64,000 nt of DNA from the NCBI GenBank assembly GCA_963930775.1, contig OZ005691.1:7995000-8058999 (forward strand), written 5' to 3'. How positions within the stretch are numbered: position 1 is the stretch's first letter; the number at the start of each line of letters is the position of its first letter. Made by a program: the position numbers and the translations under genes. Source of the DNA: Cliona cf. orientalis. Its lineage: Eukaryota > Porifera > Demospongiae > Clionaida > Clionaidae. Positions 1 to 11,585 of this stretch are shown here, piece by piece. The notes under the pieces were generated by a model. That model was not told the origin of the DNA, ran no database searches, and saw only the letters and a program-made list of their open reading frames with translations.

Positions 1-340
1 TTGAACTCAACTTAGGTCTATATACGGTCGTAGATATGAATCATGTGCCAAAGGAAACTGTAGAGCAAGGAACAAGGAAGCACCAATGTTAGTACACAAC
101 TATATATGAAAAGTTTATAATCTACCCTATAGTGAAACCTTAACAGTAATGAATGTACTATTGAACGTGCATTATTACATCAATGGATTCCTATATTAAT
201 CCTTATATAGTAAAATACACCTTCTTATATTATACTAACTGTTGTGAGTACATAAAAATTAATAATGTGGTACATACACATAATATACAGATACTACAGA
301 GTTCTATGTGACAGCTGTAGTGATGCACCTGTACACATAC
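1..340. other. 3' flank of the transporter gene, no gene seen
   Basis: AT-rich sequence downstream of the minus-strand transporter stop codon. Short reading frames here overlap the end of the transporter and have no recognisable content. It probably holds the transporter's 3' untranslated region, but I see no clear polyadenylation signal. Confidence 0.5.
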
Positions 341-2233
341 TCAATTATCGGCCAGAAGACTGTTTGCAAACACAATGTTATTCTCGGGACTATACGCTTG
401 ATATGTATTTTGGTTGACTTTTCTATCATACACTTCCTCAACAGCCATCTGATCAAAAGGTGGGTCATCTCTTTCCCTGTACTGGTACCACTTGACAACA
501 GCTAAGAAAAACACCAAGCCAATGAATGCCAACACAATAATAATCACAAAGTACCCAAAGCCACAGTTCAAAGCATTTGGATGTATAGTTACCCAGTGTT
601 GTGGAAGAGAAAATGGTAGCAGAAGGATAGCACTAGAAAGCTGAAAGAGTCCTTTGATAGCAAACAGTAGTCCAACCAGGAGTCCCTTCATAGAGTGAGG
701 GCTTTGGGCTGAGATAAACTCAAAGGCAGAAGTTGTGATCAGCATAGGACAAAAGCTAATAAAAAGGTTTGGTATTATATGTACACCCCATGATAAATCT
801 AGTGTTCTGACATCGTCAGATGACACATTAATTTTGAACATGCAGTATGTTGCATTGTCATTGTTGCCATAGCGACCGTCCTGATTAAACCTTAAGTGAC
901 CTATCAGGTCAATTACTAGCATAAAAAACACTGTCAAAATTAACAATATTCCTCCCAGCAGTAGACGAATGAAAATTCGGGGAACACACCTCCTAAGTAA
1001 TGAGTAAATCAGCCATATGTACACCGGAAACACAATTACTGTAATGGCATACGCCAGAGTTCCACTTTCAAGAATGAGCCAGCGAGCAGTACAGTGGTAC
1101 TTTTCAAATTTTGGCCCCAATCCTGTATGTAGTGTGAAAGACGGAAAGATGAAATAAGATGTTGGAACTTCAAGAATGTAAATTGGACCGAGAGCCAGGA
1201 GAACAGCCAAGATCCTCAGAAAGGTTTTTACATCTTCAACTTCCTCTGTTCGGAAAGGTCCACCAAACCTTTCTTTAGCAAAATCAATTCTGGTTGGTCT
1301 CTTGCCATCATTGTAAGTAAACGCACTTCGCTGACGTGGATATTTGTGTTTCTTTGCAAACATCAGCACACTAAGGACCATCTTATAGGGATTATGCTGT
1401 CCAGGTTCAATGTAGAACCAGTGACGTTTTTTGTAGCTAAACACTACAACAAACAATACTACAAGGAAGCATACCGATGGAAGCGAAAAGAGCCCATAGA
1501 GCAGCTGTTTACTCTGAGTGCATCCATATGTTGCAAAAGATATATGAAAAGCTGGTGCACTAATGCAACCTGCCCACATGGCCCAGTGCACAAATAAGCC
1601 TAAGTATTCACTTGGAGCTTCGTGCAGCTGGTCAAGTCCTAGTTGAATGAAATTGGCTTGAAATCCTGACAATCCAACAAAGAACAGGAGGAATGCTGTG
1701 ACAACCAAAACAATGAATATATACTGGCCTGCTGAATATACTGCTGTCTGAAGTTTAATGTCGGTAGCTGTGTCGACAATTGCCAAAGTGCCGCCAATTG
1801 TGAAGCATCCAAAAGAACAGGCTAGGACACACAAACTTATCATTACAGATTTGTATCGACCACACCAGATATCTGCCACAAATCCACCCACAGGATAGAG
1901 GAGCATGACCAGGGCAGTACACAGATATGGAATCAGAACATTGAGTAAGATATTGTCGAGATTGTGCCCATGAACTTGAACGTTTTGTAAGGCTACTCCA
2001 ACTGCTACAGTAGTGTCCGTAGCTAGTGTGTTCATTGCACCAACAATTGCTGACCAGAGAAGAATGAGAATAGCAGCTTTTGATGGGAGACATAAGTGTG
2101 TGGGTGAGATACAAGCTTGAGAAAGCCTCTTCTTAATAGTCGGTGCCTCAACTGGAGATAAAAGAGGTTGACTTTCAGAACGAGAGCTCACTAGAAGAGT
2201 AAGCACACTGGTAGTTGAACTCCTAGATTCCAT
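341..2233 (-). CDS. POT/SLC15 (PTR2) family proton-coupled peptide/histidine transporter-like protein
   Basis: Single uninterrupted 630-residue frame. It has about a dozen hydrophobic segments split by a hydrophilic loop near residues 268-335, as in 12-TM major-facilitator POT proteins. Family hallmarks visible: GGFVADIWCGRYKS (residues 116-129, loop 2-3 motif), an FQANFIQLGLDQL stretch (191-203) in the place of the usual NIKPCVSAFGGDQF-like motif, TEEVEDVKTFLRIL (329-342), which resembles the loop before TM7 in POT/NPF proteins, and EFISAQSPHSMKG (505-517), matching the conserved E-F-x-x-x-Q-x-P-x-x-M-K segment. The ExxER proton-coupling motif expected in TM1 (about residues 53-75) is not recognisable, so coupling may be altered. 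An N-terminal acidic dileucine (E20 to L24-L25) of the ExxxLL type resembles lysosomal sorting signals of SLC15A3/A4. Family assignment is strong; substrate and membrane are inferred. The start is the first ATG of the frame, followed by a polar N-terminus. Confidence 0.85.
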   Translation of the reverse strand: MESRSSTTSVLTLLVSSRSESQPLLSPVEAPTIKKRLSQACISPTHLCLPSKAAILILLWSAIVGAMNTLATDTTVAVGVALQNVQVHGHNLDNILLNVLIPYLCTALVMLLYPVGGFVADIWCGRYKSVMISLCVLACSFGCFTIGGTLAIVDTATDIKLQTAVYSAGQYIFIVLVVTAFLLFFVGLSGFQANFIQLGLDQLHEAPSEYLGLFVHWAMWAGCISAPAFHISFATYGCTQSKQLLYGLFSLPSVCFLVVLFVVVFSYKKRHWFYIEPGQHNPYKMVLSVLMFAKKHKYPRQRSAFTYNDGKRPTRIDFAKERFGGPFRTEEVEDVKTFLRILAVLLALGPIYILEVPTSYFIFPSFTLHTGLGPKFEKYHCTARWLILESGTLAYAITVIVFPVYIWLIYSLLRRCVPRIFIRLLLGGILLILTVFFMLVIDLIGHLRFNQDGRYGNNDNATYCMFKINVSSDDVRTLDLSWGVHIIPNLFISFCPMLITTSAFEFISAQSPHSMKGLLVGLLFAIKGLFQLSSAILLLPFSLPQHWVTIHPNALNCGFGYFVIIIVLAFIGLVFFLAVVKWYQYRERDDPPFDQMAVEEVYDRKVNQNTYQAYSPENNIVFANSLLADN

Positions 2234-2461
2234 TATTAAATCTTGTTGATCTCAAATTCAAAGATGAAACTAATTATTGTCCATTTGCCAGAGGTATTGA
2301 CCGTCGGAGATAATCATTTAGCTAAATCATGTAGCTATGCGAGCCAGGTCCTGTTTCTCTGCAACTGTTAAGATGTGAAGATGGTACCACTCAGAGCTAG
2401 AGTCAGTTACTCTTGACATAGGTACACCTGTTGACAAACTTCCTAGAGCTCAATGAATTTG
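2234..2461. other. 5' flank of the transporter gene
   Basis: Sequence upstream of the minus-strand transporter start. No TATA box or other motif stands out. It should contain the 5' untranslated region and promoter. Confidence 0.4.
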
Positions 2462-2695
2462 TAAACCATCCCCTTTCCCAAATAGCCAATGTTGTATAGA
2501 CACTAATTTGGACATGTTCAATTGGATTTGCTTTCGGATGAAGACAATTAACAACTGTAACACAAATCACAATTTGTAGCTAAACCATCCTCTTTCCCAA
2601 ATAGCCAATGTTATATAGCTAGACACTAATTTGGACATGTTAAATCGGATCTGCTTTCAAATTGATGACGACAATACAAACCACAAATAGTCTAC
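2462..2695. repeat. Two-copy direct tandem repeat, about 115 bp per unit
   Basis: The word CCCAAATAGCCAATGTT followed by CACTAATTTGGACATGTT occurs near 2478 and again near 2595. The surrounding sequence aligns along about 110-120 bp, with a few substitutions and small indels. It lies a few hundred bases upstream of the transporter start, so it might be regulatory, but nothing in it is recognised. Confidence 0.75.
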
Positions 2696-4929
2696 TCAAA
2701 AGTTTAATTTCAGAAAAGACCTATCAAATCTTATGAGAGCATTGCTCATTAAAACTTTTCTTATACAGATACTAGGGTGATGGAATCACTGTATAATCCT
2801 CCTCCTTGTCACCATAAAATGAGAGCTAAGAGTCTACAGATACACAATAGTACCGGTAATTAAAATTAATATTCATGCATTCACTGTCATCGACTTATGA
2901 AGTATAGTATATAATAATATTATTATGACTATAATAATATCATGCTATTATAAGCTAAGGCTAGCCATATAAAGTTGTAATGAATGTGTGCACTGCATAT
3001 AGCTAGCTAGGGTTTCATCTAGCGATGAAAATTTGGGGTGGAAGCGTGATAAATGAGTGGGCGTATTCAGCACACCAAGTTCATTGAGACATAATATTTT
3101 AGGAGAATTTCTTTAATTCCTACAGATTTTTTCGGGTAAGTTTTAATCAAAAACAATGCTAGTGATTTAATTTGTTGACATATTATGATAATTATATTAT
3201 GATATTTAATTTAAATTTTTAGGGGGGATGCTAGGGAGTTTGGAGGGGAAGCTTCCCCCTGTCTCCCCCCCCCCCCCCCACACTGGATAAAACCCTGATA
3301 CATATATTTATATGTTCTAAGGCATCCCATAGCAGCTATAGTAGCTACCCCTTGTAGCTATAGCTATCATGATTAGGCCTGGGCCAAATATTCGTGAATA
3401 ATTTTTTTAATAATAGGCAGCTTGAAGTTCTTAAAGAAGTTGAATAATGGCCTTTTAACTGCTCAAGGAAGTAGTGCGCATACACAATGTGTGCTTAAAA
3501 TACATAAGTCTGTGATCAAATGGAGGAAGCACTTGAGCAAACAGCGCATATAACTAGCTAGTCGGATGAAATTGAAGAAAAGGGATTTAGCTACGGTGGA
3601 TCCTATCACCATTGTGACCTGGCAAGCCAAAAGGGCCCTTATGACCAAAAGTTTCAAATATGATTTTATTTAATCATATAAATTAATAACTATTCAAAAA
3701 CATGTATAAAAATTTTGGTGGTGATCTGCCGTATGGATACGGAGAAAACACCATAGCAACGCTAATTAAATACAACGTGTGTGGGCGTCATTAGGCTCTC
3801 TTTCTCTTTTTTTTGTGAATGAGAGCTGGTGTATGGTCTTGCAACTGATGGTTTTGGGCAGGTTATGTGTCTACCTAGTCAACAGGCTCTTTTATTGAGT
3901 CTTAAGGGGCAGTGCCATCAGGGATTTCATCGAAATGCTGTCATACAAGAGCTTTCTCTTCTCGGCTCCTGTCCAGGTCATCAAAAGTACTGGGCTCATC
4001 ACCAACAGTTCCCCTGCATTGTCATGGCCAGAAAAGTCTTCTACCATGGAGTAAAACAAGAGTTCATTGCTTCTGACAATCCAGGAATAGCTTCTAACAC
4101 AGATAGCCTAAAGTACCAATGTTTCTAACCTCATTGAAAATGATGACTGATTAAAAAAAAGCTTCTGTAGCCTTGGCCTCGATTGTGCTAGAGCAATGGT
4201 TCTTTTTTCTAAATGAAGCTCGCTCCATGCTGAACACATTGATGTCATTTTTATTGATGTAAGGGAAATGCCCAAAGCGGTTGCTATGGCAATTGCAAAC
4301 TTGCCTATGAATTATGCAATGTCAACTTTACTACGCGATTTACCACAATTTGTAGTAGAGCCCACTAGGGCCCTTTTTGCTTGCCAGGTTACATATTAAA
4401 AGTTTGGTGCTCGGGATTTTCTGAAGTACAAATCAAAGTTTCCGTCGGCTAAACGAGGTGTTGAGTGCAGACCGAAAGGAGTTTTTCACATTGCTAATGG
4501 ATGTAGCCAAAGTTACCATTAAAAACTCCTTTTGTAGCTACCTGGACACAAAGAAACAGTTTATCTGAATCTGATGAAAACATGACCACAGGTGCTGTCT
4601 CTTGACACTCTCTCACTTATAACTTTTGTTTTCGTTTATACACATCCTCATACTTTTATGTACATTACTAGCTATAACAATATTATTATCATTCGTGCTC
4701 TTTAACCATGGTGTACCGTGTTGTAGATACAAATTTGTACTAGGAGTTATTATGTGTGCCATGAATAGATGTACATGTAGGCACACTCCTTGTTTCTGTA
4801 CAAACGCTCACTCATTTTAAATGAAGATGTTGAGGTTTAAAAGAGAGAGAGAGAGAGACATAGCCAATGTCAATTTTATTCACTTACTATAGCTACTTGT
4901 ATTGTAGGATTCTATGACCTCAAATGTTT
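2696..4929. other. Intergenic, no supported gene
   Basis: AT-rich sequence with a poly-C run near 3265-3280 and a GA-rich run near 4840-4858. A 99-codon frame at 3829-4128 (+) and the next about 400 bases have slightly coding-like composition but match no family I recognise, and frames beyond 4128 are broken. It could be an old pseudogene fragment. Confidence 0.4.
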
Positions 4930-5075
4930 CAAGGGTGTGGTCAGATAGTGGGAAACCATACTACAACATTAGCAATCAATAGTCTAGGGTGCAGCACATT
5001 AATTTTGGTGGTTGACCCCATTTTCACTTGGAAGAACCCATTAACCTGGACTGTTTTGCAGTATACATTTACCTA
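4930..5075. repeat. Dispersed repeat, arm 1 (inverted relative to 6970-7110)
   Basis: Reads GTGGTCAGATAGTGGG, then a GGTTGACCCCATTTTCA block, then CCTGGACTGTTTTGCAGTA. The reverse complement of the whole segment recurs at about 6970-7110. A related but more diverged block lies in front of the lipoprotein-like gene A (about 11270-11360) and another before copy B (about 20577-20640). Confidence 0.7.
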
Positions 5076-5379
5076 AAATTTAATAATACAATTGACCAGA
5101 TGTAGGTACTAGCTGGCTATAATTAAATAAGACTTAATTTCTATACTAATAATACTAATAACCACACCCACTACAATCCAAGCATATAATATTATGGCCG
5201 ACATATACGAGACTGGCTAAGAAAGCATTTCATCGAAGCACGTGGTAAAGCAGCTCAGAGTGTTTCTCTTGTCTCTCCCTCCCTGTCATAATATATTATA
5301 CCCACCCATTAGAAATATCATCCATTATCCACCATCACTGAATTTTGTTCATAACATGAAACTTGACCATGCACTCATT

Positions 5380-5540
5380 AGCTGCATAGTTGAAATGGTG
5401 TACGTGGTAAACGTCGTCAATATAGTGGGTTCACTTCACTGTACAGTATACGATGCCGGCGCCTCAGTCGCAGACTAGCCTCGGATCACCGGGAATCTGA
5501 GTGTCTCTGGACCTCGATAGTGAAAAATTTCAAAGCTAAG
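5380..5540 (-). repeat. Isolated fragment of the 56-62 kb repeat family
   Basis: In reverse complement this carries the end block of the repeat family that fills 56-62.6 kb: the TTTCACTATCGAGG word, an ACTGTACAGTGAAG-like stretch and CCCACTATATTGACGACG, then the ACCA..CAGCT end. It is a dispersed truncated copy about 50 kb from the main cluster. Confidence 0.65.
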
Positions 5541-6969
5541 AATAGCCATTTGCAACCAAAATTGAAACAATAGCTACAAATACAATACCTATTGTGCTCA
5601 GGTAGTTTCTTTAGCTCAAAAAGATACATATTGGTGCAAGTTTGACGTTTTTATCTCATTCTAAACCCAAATTATGATTAAATAAGTGGAATTTTGCTTT
5701 TCCACATTCTCCATCCATAGATGGCACTGTGACTATAGCTAATATTATTATACAGCAAAAAATGGTATTTTTCTTTTATCAATAACTTCACTTCAGAAAA
5801 AGCTATGAAGGTGAAACTTGTACCAAACCTCTAATAAAGGATCAATTTACTCATTATCAGTGATGTCACATAATTAAACTGTATGGCTTCATACATCATA
5901 TTCTACCCTTTGTACAAGACGGAATACTTATGTTTAATCCAATGTTTCTGGCCATAAACAGCATCTGATTCAATAATTATTATACAACTATTTTAATGAT
6001 CACAAGTAGCCAGTTATGTGTGCATGGATGTACTACTGCAGGGCTTGATTCTCAGTGGAAAGTCCAGAAAATTAATACGGAAATTGCAGTCACATGAATA
6101 ATACTCATTTCTTGTGATATTGTAGTACCCTAGTCTGAGTGATGACTTGACTTGGTTTAATGCTGATTAAAAGTATAATATGGAACCAGGGAGATGTGGT
6201 GTGGTGTGAGTTCATTAGAATAAGACTGAGGCGGCTTACTAAAATTCAAATTCAAGTTGTAGCTATGTAGCTAAAATACAAGCATACCAAAGATGGATGA
6301 ACTAGCTATAAGTTATAGCCTAGGCTCTAGCTAGCTAAATCTTCTTTGAACCTGCTCAAGCAGTGATTTAAACACACCTGCTCTTATCCTTATTTATAAG
6401 GGATCTTCAGATTGCTTGCGGCCGAACTGGTAATGGTCGGCTGTGATAAATGCCTACAATCACAAAATATGGCTATAAAAAATTTGCCCTATCATTATGA
6501 TTCCATCACCACACTCTTCTATTATGTTTCCGGAATTGTGTACCTCATTAATTACAATAATACTGCTGTGAACGGATTGACTTTGCTCTCCTAAGATAAC
6601 GCCCGCCTGTGATATAGGTAAATACGCGTTGGTCATTGCTTATTTTGCTGGAAACTGTGGGGCAATCAATGTAAAGCACAATGTCATAGAGTCATTCACC
6701 AAGAGTGTGAATCATATATTATTATAGCAAGTAGCCAGACACAAACAGTTAATTAGCAGCTTTGGTCATTTAAATATTAATGGTCCTGATTTGGATACAA
6801 AAATTAATAATTTAACAACTTACAAGTGCATAGGTAGCACAGGTATAATATTATTATTATGCTGTGCTATACTTGTATAAGTCCCAAATTGTTTACATAG
6901 CTACCTTAAATTTGTATTAAATTATAGCCAGTTAGTACCTACATCATGATCTGGTGGAATCTATTATTT
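5541..6969. other. Intergenic, nothing recognised
   Basis: AT-rich sequence with many stops in all frames. No TIR pair, RNA gene or coding segment was found by eye. Confidence 0.4.
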
Positions 6970-7110
6970 AGGTGGATGTGTACTGCAAAACAGTCCAGGT
7001 TAATGGGTTCTTCCAAGTGAAAATGGGGTCAACCACCAAATGTGCTGCACCCTAGACTATTGATTGCTAATGTTGTAGTATGGTTACCCATTATCTGACC
7101 ACACATCTAT
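6970..7110. repeat. Dispersed repeat, arm 2 (inverted relative to 4930-5075)
   Basis: Contains TACTGCAAAACAGTCCAGG and GAAAATGGGGTCAACCACC, the reverse complement of the 4930-5075 block, with only scattered differences. With arm 1 it could be the ends of a larger degraded element of about 2.2 kb, or two independent copies in opposite orientation. Confidence 0.65.
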
Positions 7111-7452
7111 ATACTGTTCTTTATGTGGCATATGAAGTGATGTATGCACAAGGCACTCCATGAGGAGGAAGTGTTGACAGCCATAAGTAAAAACATAGCA
7201 GAGTGAGTGACGTTAATATGTACGCCTATGTATCAAAACTAAGCTTAATATTAGTTTAAATTTTCAAAGTAGGCCGCCACCATGTATCATTCATGATCAG
7301 CACATTCATTGCATTCATTGCATTCATTGCAAAATGGTTCACCATTCCACCACATATTCTTAGAAAAAGTACGTAGCTAGCAATCCTTCTGACATCTATT
7401 AGAGTTAAATTTTTTTTATTTTGTGACTGACATGAATCTGTAATTGTAGCTA

Positions 7453-7672
7453 CCGTATAGCCGGAAAATTTGGTGGTTTGGCGGTCTATTATTACTACAA
7501 CCGCCAAATTAAAATCCGCCAAAAATTAATTTCCTACTAGCATATAATATGTATGGCGATCCCATACCGAACCGCCAAATTTAAATCAGCCAATATTCCT
7601 GTAATAGCGATTTGGGTTTCAACCGCCAAATTTAATTCCCACCAATATTTCCAGCTATACGGTATTCTGATA
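7453..7672. mobile_element. Short TIR element with TA target duplication (CCGTATAGC family)
   Basis: Begins CCGTATAGCCGGAAAATTTGG and ends with its near-perfect reverse complement finishing GCTATACGG; each end is flanked by TA (7451-7452 and 7673-7674). The interior holds repeated CCGCCAAATTTAA-type words in inverted orientation, so the element can fold on itself. No coding capacity, so it is a MITE. The terminal CCGTATAGC is shared with the element at 29690-30129. A TA duplication fits the Tc1/mariner superfamily, but this is an inference. Confidence 0.8.
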
Positions 7673-7674
7673 CA

Positions 7675-8884
7675 TACTAAGAAGTATGCATAGCTGCCTG
7701 TTCGATGGTATGTCCTCTTTCGGTTGCCTGAATTTACCCATAACATCATGCACCATGTGTAGGTCATGTGCATGTGGTTATGATAGGAGCACTTAGTCTA
7801 GTACACGTGGCAGTATTGTAATAATAATTTATAGATCTGGCAGTACAACACTGGCGCCAGCGACTGTTTGCGTACTACCTTGAAAACAGATATAAGAAGC
7901 AGGCATAGATATTCAAGGTTATCTATAATATTTTTGTCTATAATACTCAATGCATTTCTATATGCAATAAACTACTTGTTTAGCTACTTGCAATTGCTAA
8001 TAATATTCACTAGGTCCTAAATCGATGCTTAATGAAAATTGCTATAGCAAGAAATTAAGTGCTCTCACCTCTAAGTCAGTGGTCAGCCAGTACAGAATCA
8101 CATTCTTAGACAGGTCATTATATTATAATAATTAAGAAGGTTCAGTCTTATAAATACTGGGCCAGGCATGCCATTGGAGTGCATTGTCTCGGATCAACAC
8201 GATTTTATGTTTGAAATTATATAGCTATAGCTACCACAAATCTAGACTAAGTATGCTTGTTGTAGTAACTATCTATTCTTCTCCATGCCACTACCTCAGT
8301 TGCATGTTCCCAGGGACTTACTAAGTAGCCAGCTCAATTAGTAGAGCATCGTGTTAACACCAGATATATGAATGTGTAGATTAATTATTCGACCTCCACT
8401 CAAGTTCAGAGTTTTTTTTTTAAAAACTTGACTTGTTAGCTATACTATAATATAATATTATATATATATATCACTGCAAAAAAACGGTGGGTCATAATAA
8501 CTTAACATGGGTTTTCTTAGTTGCACTTGCTTCTAGCACATGCAAGTCAAAATTTCATGCTGATAAGAAATCATCAGATTCTTTCCTTTATTTAATTGCC
8601 ATGGCATTGTTACATGATAGCAATTGTTTTCATAGTATTGATCAGTAATCACAATGCTGCAGTCCATAAATTAAATTTTAGTTCCGGAAAAACATGAGAT
8701 AGCTACATGTAGCTAAGTCACATATTTTTCTGAACTTAGATTAGATGATGCCAAGTATAGAAAGCAGTATTGTGCTAAAAGTGAATGCAACTGAAATATA
8801 GCTAGCCTACGTGATGCAAATAATTTTTGGAGACTATCAGTATTATTGTTACATGTAGATGTAGTTACTATTAGCAGGGTTGTG
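7675..8884. other. Intergenic, nothing recognised
   Basis: AT-rich with short microsatellite-like AT runs (near 8450-8472). No supported gene or element. Confidence 0.4.
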
Positions 8885-8889
8885 TGTAG

Positions 8890-9755
8890 CCAAATGATAG
8901 TTAGATGTTGGTTTTTGCATATTCTACGAAATGGCGAAGCCGCGAGCAGAATCGCGAAACCAACATCTAACTATTTTGGTAGCAGTCACTACTGACCCGT
9001 TAACATACTAATGACCCTCTGTCACCTCTAACTATCCCCAAGGGCTTATAGACCCCAAAGGGGGAGAGGGCATGTAACTGCCATACATGATAGTGTACCT
9101 AGCAAAGTTCAAATTAGACAGTGGTTTGTAACTAATTATAGTAACAGCTGCTGTCTGGACTGCATTAGTGCTATTGGCTGATAACGTGGATTTACTATTT
9201 TTAGCCTATGGATTTGAAGTTTGCCAGGTGCCAGTTACATGCCCTCTCCCCCTTTGGGGTCTATAGCTAAGCCCTTGCTATCCCACTATATTATTTAGGA
9301 TTGAAAATTATGTTGCTACATGTATGGTAACTGCTACCAAGGGCTTATAGACTCCTAAAGGAGAAGAGGGCATGTAAGTAGGCACCTGGCAAAATTGATA
9401 TTATTATGTAAGCTAAAAATAGTAAAACTGCTCAATATGCATAGTGAAAACCAGACTGCAGCTGTTACTGTAATTAGTTGCAAACCACTGTCTGTTATGT
9501 ACACAGGATAGTATGCCCGAAAGGTCCTCTCCCCACTTTGGGATCTAGCTATAAGCCCTTGATAGCAGTTACCTACCATAGCAACATAATTTTCAACCCT
9601 AAATTGTGGGATAGTTAGAGGCACTAGAGGGTCATTAGTATGTTAAGGGGTCAGTAGTGACTGCTACCAAAATAGTTAGATGTTGGTTTTGCAATTCTAC
9701 TCATGGCTTCGCCGCTTCGTAGAATATGCAAAACCAACATCTAACTATCACTTGG
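8890..9755. mobile_element. 866-bp foldback (inverted-repeat) element
   Basis: The two halves are reverse complements over several hundred bases. The left end starts CCAAATGATAGTTAGATG and the right end closes with CATCTAACTATCACTTGG. Each end also contains its own about 70-bp hairpin (GTTAGATGTTGGTTT against AAACCAACATCTAAC). Inner words such as CAAGGGCTTATAGAC and GAGAGGGCATGTAA recur in both orientations. A 5-bp direct repeat TGTAG flanks the element (8885-8889 and 9756-9760). No coding capacity seen; a non-autonomous transposon of unassigned superfamily. Confidence 0.8.
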
Positions 9756-10086
9756 TGTAGCCTAGATCTAGAGTAACCACAAGAATGTATTCTCAGGTCA
9801 GTTAAGGACTGGGACCAGCTAAATTTCACTATTTTTACCATGTCTTGTAAGCATAGTTACAGCAAAATGAAAAGCAATGAAGTAATATGACAGTTATCCC
9901 AGGTTCTTCAACCTTTGATGTGGCCAATGACACCTTTTTAGCCCCGCCCATCAAACCGCAACGGACACGCCTCCATTTTCGTGGAAGCACTTCAGTCAAC
10001 ATGGATGAGCTAGGCGGTGAACTTCTCGGCCATGGATGAGCTAGATAGCCATAGTAGTAGTTTCTTACTTTGATTTATAACATTTT

Positions 10087-10220
10087 TGTCGTTTGCAATT
10101 TTTAAAATGACCGTTCATTTGGTAGGGAGAGATGAAAATCCACAAAAGTGCCACTCCCACTTTCTATTTAAAGCCTTCCTTTGAGAAACTGGAGGGGTAA
10201 GTTAAAAATTGCAAACGACA
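10087..10220. mobile_element. 134-bp MITE with 19-bp perfect TIRs
   Basis: Starts TGTCGTTTGCAATTTTTAA and ends with the exact reverse complement TTAAAAATTGCAAACGACA. The interior is non-coding. No clear target duplication was identified, so superfamily is unassigned. Confidence 0.8.
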
Positions 10221-10918
10221 GATCTTTAGATATTACTTATATAAGTACTATGAGCGACAGAACTCGTCGAACCATCTTGTTCCAACACCCCGCCTAGCAC
10301 AGTTTACCTATTCCTATACTTCACTACTAGCGGGTGTGGCTTAGGTCACATGACCTGTCAGTTAGCTGCTCCAGAATCGCCATTCAGAAGGTCTCCTGCT
10401 GGCTGTACACGGATGAATCATTGATAAACTCAAAGGATTATCACGTATGCACTGGATTTTCGGTATGAAATTCGTCAATCTGGGAGATAGCTGTACGGTG
10501 GGCGGGGACCATGCTATGAATATCATTATCGCGCGGGTCCCAGTCCTTAACGTGTCTGAGTTAATACTGATTGCACACATACCAGTACATACTACATCAG
10601 TAGATCTAGTGCAAGTAAAACCACTGCAAGTGATGAGTGATCAGTCGTATTATAAGAATTAGCTACATATTATTACTAGATCTACACTTGAAGTGATGAC
10701 TGTCTATAATATTATCCATCGAGAGCTCGTGGTAGTCAGCAAAGTGATTATTAATGTTGCTAAAACTCTTGAACGAAGTGTTTTCAACAAAATTCACACA
10801 ATTTATCTAGAACATTCCATAATAGCAGCTAGGTTGGTAACAGACTGCAGATACACACACACACACACACACAAAACTGGCCTCGCACACATGTGCCGAG
10901 GGTTAGTATAATACCGTA
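10221..10918. other. Intergenic; includes a (CA)n microsatellite
   Basis: Open frames of about 70 codons exist on both strands at 10362-10662, but neither resembles a known protein. An ACACACAC run lies at about 10850-10873. Confidence 0.4.
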
Positions 10919-11088
10919 CTATCCCGGGCAAGTGCTCACTGCCGGGTAAGCGCCCTTGTTCCTCATTTCAAGGGGTTAATGTAGCAGCTACTATACAAAT
11001 GCATGGAAATTATGTCCCAGGTAAGTACCCATATGGCCCAAAATCGGTGATGTATGTTTAAGCACCCATGAGCACTTACCTGGGACAC
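10919..11088. mobile_element. MITE of the GTGTCCCAGGTAAGTGC family, copy 1
   Basis: The right end closes GAGCACTTACCTGGGACAC; the left end (CTATCCCGGGCAAGTGCTCAC) is the inverted counterpart with some substitutions. Internal CCCAGGTAAGTACCCAT and CCGGGTAAGCGCCC words repeat the TIR motif. Two further copies lie at 19802-19935 and 38993-39154. No coding capacity. Confidence 0.75.
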
Positions 11089-11267
11089 CATGGCAATAGC
11101 TATAGGCACTTGTGGTAGATAACCATTAAATTTGATTATGTTGTAGGCAAATTATAGCTATCCTAATAGTTATTATTGTACCACTGAAGCCATAGAGATC
11201 AAAGGCAAGGTACAAGTAAAGCTTAGACAATGCAGATAACTTATAAGTTGTTTACTATAATGCTATA

Positions 11268-11360
11268 CTATCCAGTTTAATGGGTTCACTGAACTGAAAA
11301 TGGGGTCAACCATGATTAAATTAAAATAATGTAGAGGTGAGTCGCTATTATGGCTTATTG
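11268..11360. repeat. Dispersed repeat copy upstream of gene A
   Basis: CCAGTTTAATGGGTTCACTG followed by GAAAATGGGGTCAACCATG is related to the repeats at 4930-5075 and 6970-7110. A shortened, diverged counterpart lies in the same relative position before gene copy B (about 20577-20640), so it was probably present when the gene pair duplicated. Confidence 0.55.
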
Positions 11361-11482
11361 TCTGACCCTAACATCTGTCCTTATCAAAGCACTACAATAA
11401 TATCATAATGGGTATTGTGGTGTCCTTCACGTCATTAATATTGCACATGGGCAATGAATCTAATTTGGAGGTACACGGAGGG

Positions 11483-11490
11483 TATAAATA
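11483..11490 (+). promoter_or_regulatory. TATA box of lipid-transfer-like gene A
   Basis: TATAAATA lies 96 bases before the start codon in the context AGGGTATAAATA. The same context recurs 84 bases before the start of copy B, so the core promoter duplicated with the gene. This is a sequence match only; the transcription start is not known. Confidence 0.6.
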
Positions 11491-11585
11491 AGCAGAATTT
11501 GATCTGAGAATCCAACTGGAGCTGTGCTGGAGTTAGCTATATGCTCAGATCACATCAAGGCGCTGACAGATTCAAACACGTCACT

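Noticed and set aside
3829-4128. A 99-codon plus-strand frame with somewhat coding-like composition
   Set aside because: I could not match it to any family, the frame is not continued by a conserved neighbour, and the next 400 bases contain stops in all frames. A relic is possible but unsupported.
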